Shown in pieces: positions 9,944 through 18,451 of a stretch of DNA of 64,000 nt (positions within the stretch are counted from its first letter, which is position 1; each line of letters begins with the position of its first letter). Location of the stretch: NCBI RefSeq assembly GCF_009650765.1, contig NZ_CP045740.1:1736001-1800000 (forward strand). Reading direction: 5' to 3'. The stretch comes from Streptomyces sp. SUK 48. Its GTDB lineage: Bacteria > Actinomycetota > Actinomycetes > Streptomycetales > Streptomycetaceae. The position numbers and the translations under genes were made by a program. A model generated the notes under the pieces. That model did not search any database. It was given only the letters and a program-made list of their open reading frames with translations, and had not been told where the DNA came from.

Positions 9944-10528
9944 ATGGAGAGGCAGCCCGGGGAGCCTGAGGCCGATGCGCCGCTCAGGCCGCGGCCCGAC
10001 TACCCGCCGAAGACTCCGCCGCCGCCGAAGAAGCCGCTCTCCCCGCCACTGACAGACCGGTCGCGCAGCGAGCTGCTCGAAGACCTGCCCGTGCCGCAGC
10101 GCGGTGGCCGCAGCGGGCGTCCCGTCATGCGCAACAGGCGTGGTGCGGCGTGGACGCTGGAGGCTGCCCCATGGGCGCCGCGCAAGGCGTACGAGCACGT
10201 GGAGACCCAGCTGACCGGCTGGGGCCTGGCCGCCCCCAGGAGGCTGGAGGAGGTGGTGCGACTCCTGGCCGGCACGGTCGTCGCCGACGGAGGCCGGCGG
10301 ATCAGCGTCCATGTGTCCGAGCAGAACGGTCTGGCCCTCGTCCTGTGCCTCAGCCACCGGCCCGCCCCGGCCGACGAGGCCACCGACGTCCTGGATGCGC
10401 TGCGAGAGCTGGGCACCGACAGCTGCGGCACCGAGATGACCGACGAAGGACGGCAGGTGTGGGCATTGCTGCCCGTACGAGGTGCCGCTCCCGGCCCGAG
10501 GGGCCGCCCATGGAGCAGGGGGCGGTGA
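9944..10528 (+). CDS. Degenerate RsbW-like ATPase-fold protein (hypothetical)
   Basis: A 194-aa protein preceded by GGAGGAGGG. Residues ~20-45 are a Pro/Lys-rich linker. The second half follows the pattern of streptomycete anti-sigma-type HATPase proteins: APRKAYEHVETQLTGWGL, a helix LEEVVRLLAGTVVADGG where an N-box ELVTNA would stand, RISVHVSEQNGLALVLCLSH, and a terminal RQVWALLPV strand. The ATP-contacting Glu/Asn of the N-box and the G1 DxGxG motif are not evident, so it may be a non-catalytic homologue. An alternative GTG start lies at 9941. The function is unknown; a partner-switch or anti-sigma role is inference. Confidence 0.65.
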   Translation: MERQPGEPEADAPLRPRPDYPPKTPPPPKKPLSPPLTDRSRSELLEDLPVPQRGGRSGRPVMRNRRGAAWTLEAAPWAPRKAYEHVETQLTGWGLAAPRRLEEVVRLLAGTVVADGGRRISVHVSEQNGLALVLCLSHRPAPADEATDVLDALRELGTDSCGTEMTDEGRQVWALLPVRGAAPGPRGRPWSRGR

Positions 10529-10632
10529 TGCTCCCGGGAGCGGTGACGGCGACGAACCACCTGTATCCGGGGCCGGTTGCCGCCGGCCGCGGATCATGAG
10601 GGCGAGGGTGTGCGGATGTCCGGTTCCGTCCG

Positions 10633-11370
10633 TCACCGGGCGCTCGCTGCGGGTCGTACGACGATCTCGTTGACGTCGACGTACGACGGCTGGGAGATCG
10701 CGTAGGCGACGGCGTCCGCGATCGCGGAGGCCGGCAGGGCCACGGCGCGGTAGGTCCGCATGGCCGCCCGGGCGGCCGGGTCCGCGATGCCGTCGGCAAG
10801 TTCGGACTCCGTGACGCCCGGCGAGACCAGCGTGACCCGGACGTCACCGGCGCACTCCTGACGAAGGCCCTCGGAGATCGCACGGACCGCGAACTTGGTG
10901 GCGCAGTAGACGGCGGCGGTGGGAGAGACCTCGTGCGCGCCGACGGAGGCGATGTTCACGATGTGCCCGTCGCCCTGCGCGCGCATCACGGGCAAGGCGG
11001 CGGAGATGCCGTGCAGGACACCCCGCATGTTCACGTCGATCATGCGGTTCCACTCCTCCGTCCTGAGCGCCTCCAGCGGCGACAGCGGCATGACCCCGGC
11101 GTTGTTGACCATCACGTCCACGCGGCCGTAGCGCTCTTGGGCCGCTGCCACGAAGTCCTGGACGTCGGCGGCCTCGGTGACGTCCAGGCGCCGGGTCGCC
11201 GCCGTGCCGCCCGTGGCGGTGATCTCCGTGACGAGTTGGTGCAGGCGATCGGTGCGCCGTGCTCCCAGGAACAGGCGGTGGCCGTCGGCGGCGAGCCGGC
11301 GGGCGGTCGCCTCGCCGATCCCGCTGCTGGCACCGGTGATCGCTACGACCTTGACTGTCTGGTCCGGCAT
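10633..11370 (-). CDS. SDR-family oxidoreductase
   Basis: A 245-aa classical short-chain dehydrogenase/reductase. The cofactor motif ITGASSGIGEATA is at residues ~10-22 with GARR after the second strand, suggesting NADP preference. NNAGVMPL and the catalytic Ser-Tyr-Lys (IASVG..., YCATK) are intact. The start at 11370 (MPDQTVKVVAITG) has AAGGGG upstream; the longer frame to 11457 runs through a regulatory palindrome and is rejected. It is divergent from the XRE gene at 11496. Substrate unknown. Confidence 0.92.
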   Translation of the reverse strand: MPDQTVKVVAITGASSGIGEATARRLAADGHRLFLGARRTDRLHQLVTEITATGGTAATRRLDVTEAADVQDFVAAAQERYGRVDVMVNNAGVMPLSPLEALRTEEWNRMIDVNMRGVLHGISAALPVMRAQGDGHIVNIASVGAHEVSPTAAVYCATKFAVRAISEGLRQECAGDVRVTLVSPGVTESELADGIADPAARAAMRTYRAVALPASAIADAVAYAISQPSYVDVNEIVVRPAASAR

Positions 11371-11433
11371 GACTGCCCCTTGTCTCTTGGTGGGGCACCG
11401 AGTCTGGGCGAGGTGTTCCAGGCGGCCCAGGGC

Positions 11434-11470
11434 GTGTGCTGCCTGGGTGCGGTACACCCAGGCAGCACAC
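11434..11470. promoter_or_regulatory. 16-bp perfect inverted repeat, probable operator of the SDR/XRE divergon
   Basis: Arms GTGTGCTGCCTGGGTG (11434-11449) and its exact complement (11455-11470) flank a 5-base spacer, lying between divergent starts at 11370 and 11496. The right arm ends 25 bases before the XRE start codon. The symmetry and position fit binding by the adjacent regulator; a terminator is unlikely here because no gene ends nearby. Confidence 0.75.
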
Positions 11471-11495
11471 CGGGCCCGCGGCCTAGCCTGGGCAC

Positions 11496-12331
11496 ATGAC
11501 GGACAACCAGCTGGGTGAGTTCCTGCGGGCGCGCCGTGCTGCCGTGCGGCCGGACGAGGCCGGGATGCCGATCCATGGCGTGCGGAGGGTCGCCGGGCTG
11601 CGCCGCGAAGAGGTCGCCGTACTGGCAGGGGTGAAAGCGGACTACTACACCCGGCTGGAACAGGGCCGCGAACGCCATCCGTCCGCGCAGGTGGTGGATG
11701 CGCTCAGCCGCGCGCTGCTGCTGGACACGGACGCCCGGGCGCACCTTCACCAGCTGTCCGGAACCGCGGCGTCCCAGCGGTCCGTCGCCGCCACCGACCA
11801 GGTCGCCCCGGCCCTGCGCGTCCTGCTGGACGGCTACCCCAGCACTCCGGCGTTCGTCGTCAACCCGGTCCTGGACATCCTGGCCGCCAACGCCCTGACC
11901 GAGGCGCTGTACTCCCCCTTTGAAGCGATGGACAACCTGGCCCGCATGGTCTTCCTCGACCCGGCAGGCCGGCCGTTCCACCCCCGATGGGACCGAACAG
12001 CCGAGACGGGCACCTGCGCCAGGCGTCCGGCCTCGATCCGGGCAGTCCGCGCCTCCGGGCTCTCGTAGGCGAACTCGGCGCGCGCAGCACGGACTTCGCC
12101 CGGCTGTGGAACACCCACACCGTGCGCGGCAAGACCCGGGAGGACAAGCACGTCCGCCACCCGGACGTCGGCGGCCTGACCCTCACCCACCACGCGTTCG
12201 ACGTGCGGGACGCCCCCGGCCAGCAGTTGATCATCTACCAGGCGGAACCCGGCAGCCCCAGCGCCGAGGCACTCAGCCTGCTCGGCTCCGTGCACGCCAC
12301 GGCGAACCGCGCCCATCGGTCCGCCGGGTGA
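11496..12331 (+). pseudogene. XRE-family regulator with MmyB-like domain, apparent 1-base frameshift
   Basis: The N-terminal frame (11496-12068) encodes an HTH (RREEVAVLAGVKADYYTRLEQ) and the first half of the MmyB-like domain (FVVNPVLDILAANAL, DPAGRPFHPRWDRTA). The rest of the domain (RDGHLRQASGLDPG through KHVRHPDVGGLTLTHHAFDVRD and QQLIIYQAEPGSPSAEAL) continues in another frame ending at 12331. The frames join perfectly if one C is added after base 12002 (GCC-GAG to GCC-CGA), giving about 278 aa, close to the paralogue at 8818. As written, the first frame stops at 12068 with an unrelated tail. Either a recent null mutation or a sequencing deletion in a C run explains it. Confidence 0.8.
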
Positions 12332-12560
12332 CGGCCTGTGCGTGGCACGGTGAGCACGACGCATCCACGGACCTCACGCCGGACGTACGCCGCCGCGCCG
12401 CCGCGTGATCGGGGCTGAACGTGCCGTACGTGCCTCACTGGTCGGCCCAGTGCTCGATGTCGCGATCACAGAGCCGCCGACAGGCGCGATCGAACAGCTC
12501 GTCGTGGACCGGAAACCGGGCGGGTGGCTGCGCCGCCGGCTCACGGCCGACGTCGGGGTG

Positions 12561-12606
12561 CCGGAGCATCCGGTGGGGCGCCGTACTCCCCCACCGGATG
12601 CTCCGG
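12561..12606 (-). terminator. Terminator hairpin after the conservon operon
   Basis: An 18-bp perfect inverted repeat (12561-12578 with 12589-12606, 10-base loop) begins five bases beyond the minus-strand stop of the last P450. It probably ends the six-gene cvn transcript. Confidence 0.8.
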
Positions 12607-12610
12607 TACG

Positions 12611-13846
12611 TCAGCCCTCCAGCCGTACCGGAACCGTCTGCCAGCCGTAGGCGATGAAGGACGGGACCTGCGCCAGCTCGCCGGCCGTGAAGGCGGGGGC
12701 CAGGTCCGGGAAGCGGTCGAAGAGGGCGGTCAGCGCGGTGCGGGCCTCCATCCGGGCCAGCGGGGCGCCGATGCAGCGGTGCACGCCGATGCCGAAGGAG
12801 AGGTGGTCGTCGGCGGCGCGCGCGGCGTCGAACGCCTCGGCGGTCTCCCCGTAGTGCGCCGGGTCCGAGCCGGCCGCGCCGTAGGTGGTGAGGATCGCGT
12901 CGCCCGCGGGGATGGTGACACCGCCCACGGTGACGTCCGAGACCGCGAACCGCAGCGGCAGGGCGGCGATGGAGGGCCGCACCCGCAGCACCTCGTCGAT
13001 GACCTGGTCCCAGTCGAGTTCGCCGGAGCGGACCGCGGCGAGCTGTTCGGGGTGGGTCAGCAGCTCGACCACCGCGTTGGCGATCAGGTTGACCGTGGTC
13101 TCGAAACCGGCGCCGATGACCAGCAGGAGGGTGAACAGCAGTTCCTCGGCGCTGAGCCGGTCGCCCTCCTCGTCGCGGACCCGGATCAGCTCGGTGGTGA
13201 GGTCGTCGCCCGGGTTCTCGGCCCGGTAGGCGATCTGCGCGGGGATCACCGTGCCGATCTGCCGCTGCACGAAGTCCGCGTGCTCGGGGCTCGGGTCGCT
13301 GGTGTCCATGATCGCCGCGATCAGTTCGGCGACGCTCGGCCGGAGGTGGCCGGGCACGCCGAACAGCTCGCAGATGATCTGCATCGGCAGCGGCTGCGCG
13401 AACGCCTCCTTGAGGTCGACGACGGCGCCGCCCGCCCCCGACTCCGCCATCTTGTCGAGGAGTTCGGCCGCGACGGAGTCGACCCGGCCGCGCAGCGCCT
13501 CGGTGCGCCGGGCGGTGAAGCTGGGCGCGACCAGGCGGCGCAGCCGGGTGTGGTCGGCGCCGTAGGTGGAGAGCATGTTGACCACGCCGATCCAGCCCAG
13601 CACCCAGCCCCACTCGGGGTGTTCGCCGACCTCGGGCCACAACCGCCAGTGTCGACGCGGGTCCTTGCTGACCTGGGGGTCGAGGATCAGGGTGCGCAGG
13701 GCGTCGTACCCGGTGGGCGCCCAGGCCGGGATACCGCCGGGCAGCTCCACGGGGACGACCGGTCCGAGGGCGCGCAGCCGCGCGCTCTCCGCGACGATGT
13801 CGGACCCGAACGGGTCGATGGGCACGCGGACGGGCGTGGTGGTCAT
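12611..13846 (-). CDS. Cytochrome P450, CYP154-like (conservon partner 2)
   Basis: A 411-aa soluble P450. The I-helix oxygen motif GAGFETTVN, K-helix ExxR in EVLRVRPS and the heme-ligand loop FGIGVHRCIGAPLARME with the thiolate Cys are all present, so it should be catalytically competent with ferredoxin partners encoded elsewhere. Its ATG (13846) overlaps the stop of the upstream P450 in an ATGA, so the two are translationally coupled. CYP157/CYP154 pairs at the end of cvn operons are known from Streptomyces coelicolor. I assign the CYP154 side by this context and the conventional motifs. Natural substrate unknown. Confidence 0.93.
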   Translation of the reverse strand: MTTTPVRVPIDPFGSDIVAESARLRALGPVVPVELPGGIPAWAPTGYDALRTLILDPQVSKDPRRHWRLWPEVGEHPEWGWVLGWIGVVNMLSTYGADHTRLRRLVAPSFTARRTEALRGRVDSVAAELLDKMAESGAGGAVVDLKEAFAQPLPMQIICELFGVPGHLRPSVAELIAAIMDTSDPSPEHADFVQRQIGTVIPAQIAYRAENPGDDLTTELIRVRDEEGDRLSAEELLFTLLLVIGAGFETTVNLIANAVVELLTHPEQLAAVRSGELDWDQVIDEVLRVRPSIAALPLRFAVSDVTVGGVTIPAGDAILTTYGAAGSDPAHYGETAEAFDAARAADDHLSFGIGVHRCIGAPLARMEARTALTALFDRFPDLAPAFTAGELAQVPSFIAYGWQTVPVRLEG

Positions 13847-15117
13847 GCTCGGGCTCCAGTCTGGGAGGACGCGGAAGGGGCCGGTGGGCCTGCGGGCCGG
13901 TCGGGGGTGCAGGGGGTGAACCGGACCGGCAGCGAGACGAGCGAGCGGTGGAAGGGGCCCGGGCGCCAGGTGAGCCGGTCGCGGGGCACCGTGGGCTCCA
14001 TGTCGGGCAGCCACTGGGTGAGCCGTTCGATGGCCTCCGTGGCGATCAGCAGCCCCTCGTGCTTGACCGGGCAGGTGTGCGGGCCCGCGCCGAACGACAG
14101 GTGCGAGGCGTCCCGCGGGTGGCGCGCCCCGCCGTGCTCCTCGTCCGCGAACAGCGCGAGCGCGCCGTACGACACGACGACGGGCACCGCGGCCCGCACC
14201 CAGGCGCCGTGGAAGCTGAGCGACTCGCGCGCGTAGAGCACCCCGTAGTTGGTGAGCGGGGTCTCGTGGCGGAGCACTTCGAGGACCGCGTCGCGCACGG
14301 TGCGGGAGCCGCTGGTGAGGGTCGAGTAGTACGCCGGGTTTCCGAGGATGCGGGAGAGCGCGTTGCTCACCAGGTTGGTGGACGGCTCGTGGCCCGCGCC
14401 GAGGGTGAGGAAGACCTGCCAGGTGACCTCCTCGGTGGTCAGGCCCAGCGGGTGGTCGAGCAGCCGGCTGGTGAGGTCGTCGCCGCGCCGCGCCGTCTTG
14501 GCGCCGATCAGGTCCATGACGTACCTGCCGTACTCGGCCTCGCCCTGGATGGACGCCTCGCCGCCCTCCATGAGCGCGCCGAGCGCGTCGTTGAGGCGGT
14601 CGGCCTCGCCCTCGGGGAAGCCGAAGAGGCTGTTGAAGACCAGCGTCATCAGCGGGCGGGCGAAGTCGTTCACCAGGTCCGCCTCGCCGCGCGGACCGAA
14701 CCGGGAGACCAGGATGTGCACGGCGCGCAGCACCCGTTCGCGCAGATCGTGCGGCTCGACCAGGTCGAACGCCTGGAGCAGGGCGGTCCGGTAGCGGATG
14801 TGCTCGGCGCCGTCGGAGAAGAGGGTGTTGGGCCGCCAGCGCATCATGCCGAGGATCGGCAGGTCCTCGGGGACCGTCGCCTGCCAGGGGCGCGGGTCGC
14901 GGGACCAGGTCGCGTCGTCGTGCAGCATGTCGAGCGCGGCCCGGCGGTCGGTGACCACGTACGCCGGTACGCCCGGGGCGAGTTCGGCCCAGCCGACCGG
15001 GCCCTGCGCGCGCAGCGCCGCGTAGTAGCGGCGCGGGTCGGCGGCGAAGCCGTCCTCCCACAGCCGGACCGGGGTGGAGCGGTCGAAGGACTCCGCGGGG
15101 GCGGGGTACGGCGTCAC
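13843..15117 (-). CDS. Cytochrome P450, CYP157-like (conservon partner 1)
   Basis: A 424-aa P450 with unusual sequence. The heme loop reads SFGAGPHTCPVKHEG with the thiolate Cys, lacking the usual Gly after Cys. The I-helix reads LGAGHEPSTNLVSN, with Pro-Ser replacing the common Thr-Thr. CYP157 proteins are known for variation of the K-helix ExxR; here EVLRHETP keeps it. The GTG start at 15117 overlaps the cvnD stop (GTGA) and its own stop overlaps the next P450, so all are coupled. It may act as a regulator or accessory to its partner rather than as a free monooxygenase; this is inference. The longer open frame to 15426 overlaps cvnD and is rejected. Confidence 0.9.
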   Translation of the reverse strand: MTPYPAPAESFDRSTPVRLWEDGFAADPRRYYAALRAQGPVGWAELAPGVPAYVVTDRRAALDMLHDDATWSRDPRPWQATVPEDLPILGMMRWRPNTLFSDGAEHIRYRTALLQAFDLVEPHDLRERVLRAVHILVSRFGPRGEADLVNDFARPLMTLVFNSLFGFPEGEADRLNDALGALMEGGEASIQGEAEYGRYVMDLIGAKTARRGDDLTSRLLDHPLGLTTEEVTWQVFLTLGAGHEPSTNLVSNALSRILGNPAYYSTLTSGSRTVRDAVLEVLRHETPLTNYGVLYARESLSFHGAWVRAAVPVVVSYGALALFADEEHGGARHPRDASHLSFGAGPHTCPVKHEGLLIATEAIERLTQWLPDMEPTVPRDRLTWRPGPFHRSLVSLPVRFTPCTPDRPAGPPAPSASSQTGARA

Positions 15118-15779
15118 GAGCGGACCTCCCCGGCCAGTGCGCGGGCGTCGAGGTCGATCAGGTGCTCCACGAGGGCGAGCAGCGCGTCGACGGAGGAGTT
15201 GCGGTCCCGGGCGTCGCACTCCACCAGCGGGGTGTCCGGGGCCAGGTCCAGGGACTCCCGCAGCTGCTCCTCGGGGTAATGCCGGGAGTCCGGAAAGGTG
15301 TTGACGGCGACCGCGTACGTCAGCCCCGACTCCTCGACCAGGCCGAGCACGTCGAAGGAGGCGTCGAGGCGGCGGCTGTCCACGAGGACGAGGGCACCGA
15401 GCGCGCCGTAGGCGATGTCGGCCCACAGCGCGCGGAAACGCTCCTGCCCGGGGGTGCCGAACAGGTAGAGGACAGTCTCCCCGCCGAGGGTGATCCGGCC
15501 GAAGTCGATGGCGACGGTGGTGGTCTTCTTGTCCCGCACCCCGTCGAGGTCGTCGACGGCGGTGGACGCCTGGGTGAGGTGCTCCTCGGTGTGCAGGGGG
15601 CGGATCTCGGACACCGAGTCGATCAGGGTGGTCTTGCCGACGCCGAACGGGCCGACCACGACGATCTTCACCAACTCCCGTGCCGTGGCGGGAAGGTGGA
15701 GCTCCCCCGCCCGGACACCCAAGTCGGCGGCCCGGCTCCCGGCCGGGAGGGGTTCAGAGCTTGAGGGCGCGGAGGCCAT
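15114..15779 (-). CDS. cvnD: Conservon GTPase CvnD
   Basis: A 221-aa small Ras-like GTPase. G1/Walker A is GPFGVGKTT at about residues 43-51, G3 is LFGTPGQERF and a G4-like region AVNTFPD follows ALVLVDSRR. In characterised conservons CvnD works with the CvnA kinase-like protein, roadblock CvnB and CvnC in a membrane-associated complex likened to eukaryotic G-protein signalling, affecting development and antibiotic production. It overlaps cvnC by 26 bases and the P450 by four. The ATG at 15779 is the best start, with GAAGAGAG upstream. Confidence 0.93.
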   Translation of the reverse strand: MASAPSSSEPLPAGSRAADLGVRAGELHLPATARELVKIVVVGPFGVGKTTLIDSVSEIRPLHTEEHLTQASTAVDDLDGVRDKKTTTVAIDFGRITLGGETVLYLFGTPGQERFRALWADIAYGALGALVLVDSRRLDASFDVLGLVEESGLTYAVAVNTFPDSRHYPEEQLRESLDLAPDTPLVECDARDRNSSVDALLALVEHLIDLDARALAGEVRS

Positions 15780-16113
15780 CGGCGACTCTCTTCAGCAGAT
15801 CGTGGTCGGGCTGGGCGGCGGGCGGGACGGGCGGGCGCGCCGTCACCAGTCCCTGATCGATCAGGGCGGCGGCGAGGACCCGGACGGCGGAGACCGGCAG
15901 CCGCAGCAGCGCGGCGGCCTCCACGACGGTCAGGGAGCCGCCCTCCAGCGACTGGAGCAGCGCGTGCTGGGCCGCGGGCAGGTCGCCGAAGACCGGCCCG
16001 GCGGTGGAGGTGAGCACCGACAGGCGCTCCAGGCTGTTGCGGCTGGGCCGCGCCACCCCCGAGGTGGAGAGGTAGGCGGGCACCAGCGGGCGGCCGGACC
16101 GGTGGCCCCTCAC
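15754..16113 (-). CDS. cvnC: Conservon protein CvnC (DUF742)
   Basis: A 119-aa protein of the DUF742 family. The GTG start (16113) overlaps the cvnB stop as GTGA and gives the typical short N-terminus with a Pro/Tyr motif (RPLVPAYLSTSG). The C-terminal half is winged-helix-like: LTVVEAAALLRLPVSAVRVL then ALIDQGLV. It is an adaptor of the conservon complex between the roadblock protein and the GTPase. The long upstream frame to 16503 lies inside cvnB and is a shadow. Confidence 0.9.
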   Translation of the reverse strand: MRGHRSGRPLVPAYLSTSGVARPSRNSLERLSVLTSTAGPVFGDLPAAQHALLQSLEGGSLTVVEAAALLRLPVSAVRVLAAALIDQGLVTARPPVPPAAQPDHDLLKRVADGLRALKL

Positions 16114-16532
16114 AGCAAAGCGCCGCCCTCGGCCGCGCGGGGGGCCGCGGCCATCGCCTTCTCGCCGAGCCGCGCCACCTGGGAGTGCACGCGGTGGCCG
16201 AGCAGGTCGAGCCGGACCTCGGGGTCGCCGTACGCCGCGACACAGGTGCCGTGGTCGGTCGGCGCGACCAAGATGTAGCCGTGGTCGGACTCGATCACGA
16301 CCTGCCGCAGCTGGGCGGCCGGCATGTCCGCGAACGCCGCGGCGGCGGTACGGCAGGCGCCCTGCACGGTCGAGGTGATCGCGGCGACCCGCTCGGCCGA
16401 CTCCTGGGTGAGCGCCTCGGAGAATCCGGAGATCAGGCCGTCCCTGGTGAGCAGGACGGCGGCCTTCACATGCGGGACTTCGAGGATCGGGTCGAGAACC
16501 CACGCGGTGTCACCGGTGTCGCGGTTGGTCAT
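16110..16532 (-). CDS. cvnB: Roadblock/LC7 protein CvnB
   Basis: A 140-aa roadblock/LC7-fold protein, the family that includes MglB and dynein light chains and modulates small GTPases. The pattern HVKAAVLLTRDGLISGFSEAL, a middle helix AERVAAITSTVQGACR and a strand pair RQVVIESDHGYILVAP are typical. It is sandwiched between cvnA and cvnC with 4-base overlaps on both sides, indicating stoichiometric, coupled synthesis. Confidence 0.95.
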   Translation of the reverse strand: MTNRDTGDTAWVLDPILEVPHVKAAVLLTRDGLISGFSEALTQESAERVAAITSTVQGACRTAAAAFADMPAAQLRQVVIESDHGYILVAPTDHGTCVAAYGDPEVRLDLLGHRVHSQVARLGEKAMAAAPRAAEGGALL

Positions 16533-18109
16533 CGGGGAGGGGTCCCTTCGGATCGAGCTGCATCACGGGCAGCGGCGGTCGCCGATTGCAGGGCGCCGAG
16601 GGCCGCCGCGGTCTCCTCGGGCGAGCGGGCGGGGGCGGTGGTCCCGGCCGCGCTCGGGCGGATCATCGCGGCCTGGTCCGGCGAGACCTGACGACGGCGA
16701 CGGCGGGGGAGGTCGTCGGCGGCGGGCGGCGCGGGCTGGGCGGGGCCGGGCGCCGACCGGCCGGAACCGGGCGACGGGGGGCCCGGGTCCGGTGCCGGCC
16801 GAGCGTGACCGGGTGCCGGGTGATCGGTGCCGGACACCGGCCGGGCGGGGGTGGACGCCGGCTGATGGGTGCCCGGTTCCGGCGAGGCGGCCGGGGCGGT
16901 CCGCGATCCGGCGGCGGCGCGGGGGGCGGGCGCGTGGGCGTGTTGGGCGTGCCCGGCATGTGCGGTGTGGCCGGCGTTTTCGGCGTGTTCGGCCAGCGGT
17001 TCCGGCCTCGGTACCTCGCCGGTGCGGGTGGAGGGCGAGGTGCTCGCGGCGGCGGGGCGCAGCGCCGGGTCGACGCGGCTCAGCAGGTGCTTGTCGACCA
17101 GCAGGACCGCGCGTACGCCCCCGTAGGGGGACGGGGTGGACAGGTCCACCGAGAGGTCGAACTGCCGGGTCAGCTGGCCGATCGCGGCGAGGCCCATCCG
17201 GGGCGGGTCGCCCAGGTCGGAGAACATGATCGGGTCGGTGCCCGCCACCACCCGTTGCGCGGCGGCCCGTTCGTCGGGCGCCATGCCGACACCCGCGTCG
17301 TCGACGGTCACCGCGACGCCGTTGTGGACGTGTTCGAGGTTGACCACGACCGAGGTGTCCGGAGAGGAGTGCCGCAGGGCGTTGTCGAGGAGTTCGGCGG
17401 CGATGATCGCGACGGGCTCCACGGCGTGCGAGACCAGCGCGGTGCCGGGATCGAGGTGGTTGTGGAGCTTGACCCGCCGGTAGCCGGCCAGCCGGGCCTG
17501 TCCGCCGGTGACGGCGTCCACGAGGTGGGACTCCTCGCGGGCCAGGCCGACCCAGGCCCCGCAGACCACCGCGGCGACCTGGGCGCGGCGCAGCGACTGC
17601 TCGTTCTCGTGGTCCAGGCTGTAGAGGTCCTGGGCCAGCTCCGGTTCGTCGTAGCGCTGCTGGAGTCCGTGGAGGATGTCCTGGAGGCGGTAGAGGCTCG
17701 CCTGGATCTCCCGGGTGGTGCCTCGCATACCGGCGCGGGCGGCGGCGTCGACCCGCTTGCGCTCCTGGAGGGCCGCGGCGCGCAGGGCCTCCAGTACGGG
17801 CTCGGTCGCGGCGCCCTCGGGGCCGACCGGGCCGGGCACGGGGACGTGCGGGTGCGCGGTGCGGGACGCCTCGGCCGGCATCCGCCGGGTGGCCAGGTGC
17901 GCCAGCTCGGCGGTGAACGCCTGCCGGATCCGCTCGGCCTCCTCGGCGCCGGCGCGGACGGACTGCTCGGCCTGGTGGCGCAGACCGGTCATCTCCCGCC
18001 GCAGCCGGGCGCGTTCACGTCGGGAGCGCCACAGGCCGCTGCCCAGAGCCAGCGCCGACACCGTCCCGGCGGCCAGGCCGCCGAAGGCCAGCTCCGGTAT
18101 CTCGATCAT
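16529..18109 (-). CDS. cvnA: Conservon sensor-kinase-like protein CvnA
   Basis: A 526-aa membrane-anchored protein. One N-terminal hydrophobic helix (residues ~8-27) is followed by a coiled, Arg-rich stretch and a HATPase domain with N-box ELLDNALRHSSPD, G1 DDAGVGM and a GLAAIGQL helix at residues ~235-335. A clear phospho-acceptor H-box is not evident. The last ~190 residues are low-complexity Pro/Ala/His sequence (HAENAGHTAHAGHAQHAH). It heads the operon cvnA-B-C-D-P450-P450. The family is thought to sense a signal and control the GTPase module. Confidence 0.93.
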   Translation of the reverse strand: MIEIPELAFGGLAAGTVSALALGSGLWRSRRERARLRREMTGLRHQAEQSVRAGAEEAERIRQAFTAELAHLATRRMPAEASRTAHPHVPVPGPVGPEGAATEPVLEALRAAALQERKRVDAAARAGMRGTTREIQASLYRLQDILHGLQQRYDEPELAQDLYSLDHENEQSLRRAQVAAVVCGAWVGLAREESHLVDAVTGGQARLAGYRRVKLHNHLDPGTALVSHAVEPVAIIAAELLDNALRHSSPDTSVVVNLEHVHNGVAVTVDDAGVGMAPDERAAAQRVVAGTDPIMFSDLGDPPRMGLAAIGQLTRQFDLSVDLSTPSPYGGVRAVLLVDKHLLSRVDPALRPAAASTSPSTRTGEVPRPEPLAEHAENAGHTAHAGHAQHAHAPAPRAAAGSRTAPAASPEPGTHQPASTPARPVSGTDHPAPGHARPAPDPGPPSPGSGRSAPGPAQPAPPAADDLPRRRRRQVSPDQAAMIRPSAAGTTAPARSPEETAAALGALQSATAAARDAARSEGTPPR

Positions 18110-18451
18110 GGATGGGGACCTCGGGGATCTCGAATGCGTCTGGGCGTGGGGGTAAGGGGCGTCCGTCGAGCAGTTGGCAAACTACACACTGTTTGGCGCT
18201 GATTGCACCTGGCATTTGTCTGAATTCCGCGCCCTTTTGCCTATTTGACGACTCCTCATCGTTCGATCCATAACCGGAATGGACTTCATGAGGCACTGTC
18301 AGTGGCGGCCGGCGTCGGATGGACGAGACGACCTCCGTGGCGGGCCGACCGGGGTGAGGGGCAGCGGTGTGCCCGGGGCCGGTGCGGCCGGTCCCGGGCG
18401 GGGAGGCCCAGCGCGTCGGCGGGGCCTCCCCGGGGCCGGGTTTCGCCGGGG
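18110..18451. other. Intergenic region carrying the conservon promoter
   Basis: About 340 bases between the cvnA start and the flavin reductase stop. Bases ~18170-18300 are AT-rich for this genome and must contain the cvn promoter. An imperfect inverted repeat (CAAAC-8 bases-GTTTG near 18178-18196) is visible. No ORF is supported. Confidence 0.5.

Noticed and set aside
12332..12560. Minus-strand fragment ending FDRACRRLCDRDIEHW as a gene remnant
   Set aside because: It is an extension of a frame antiparallel to other signals, without start, ribosome site or recognisable domain; it could not be tied to a family.
15754..16503. A 249-aa version of CvnC starting at 16503
   Set aside because: Its first ~130 residues are Arg/Pro/Gly-rich sequence antagonistic to the well-supported cvnB frame; the GTG at 16113 gives the normal family length.
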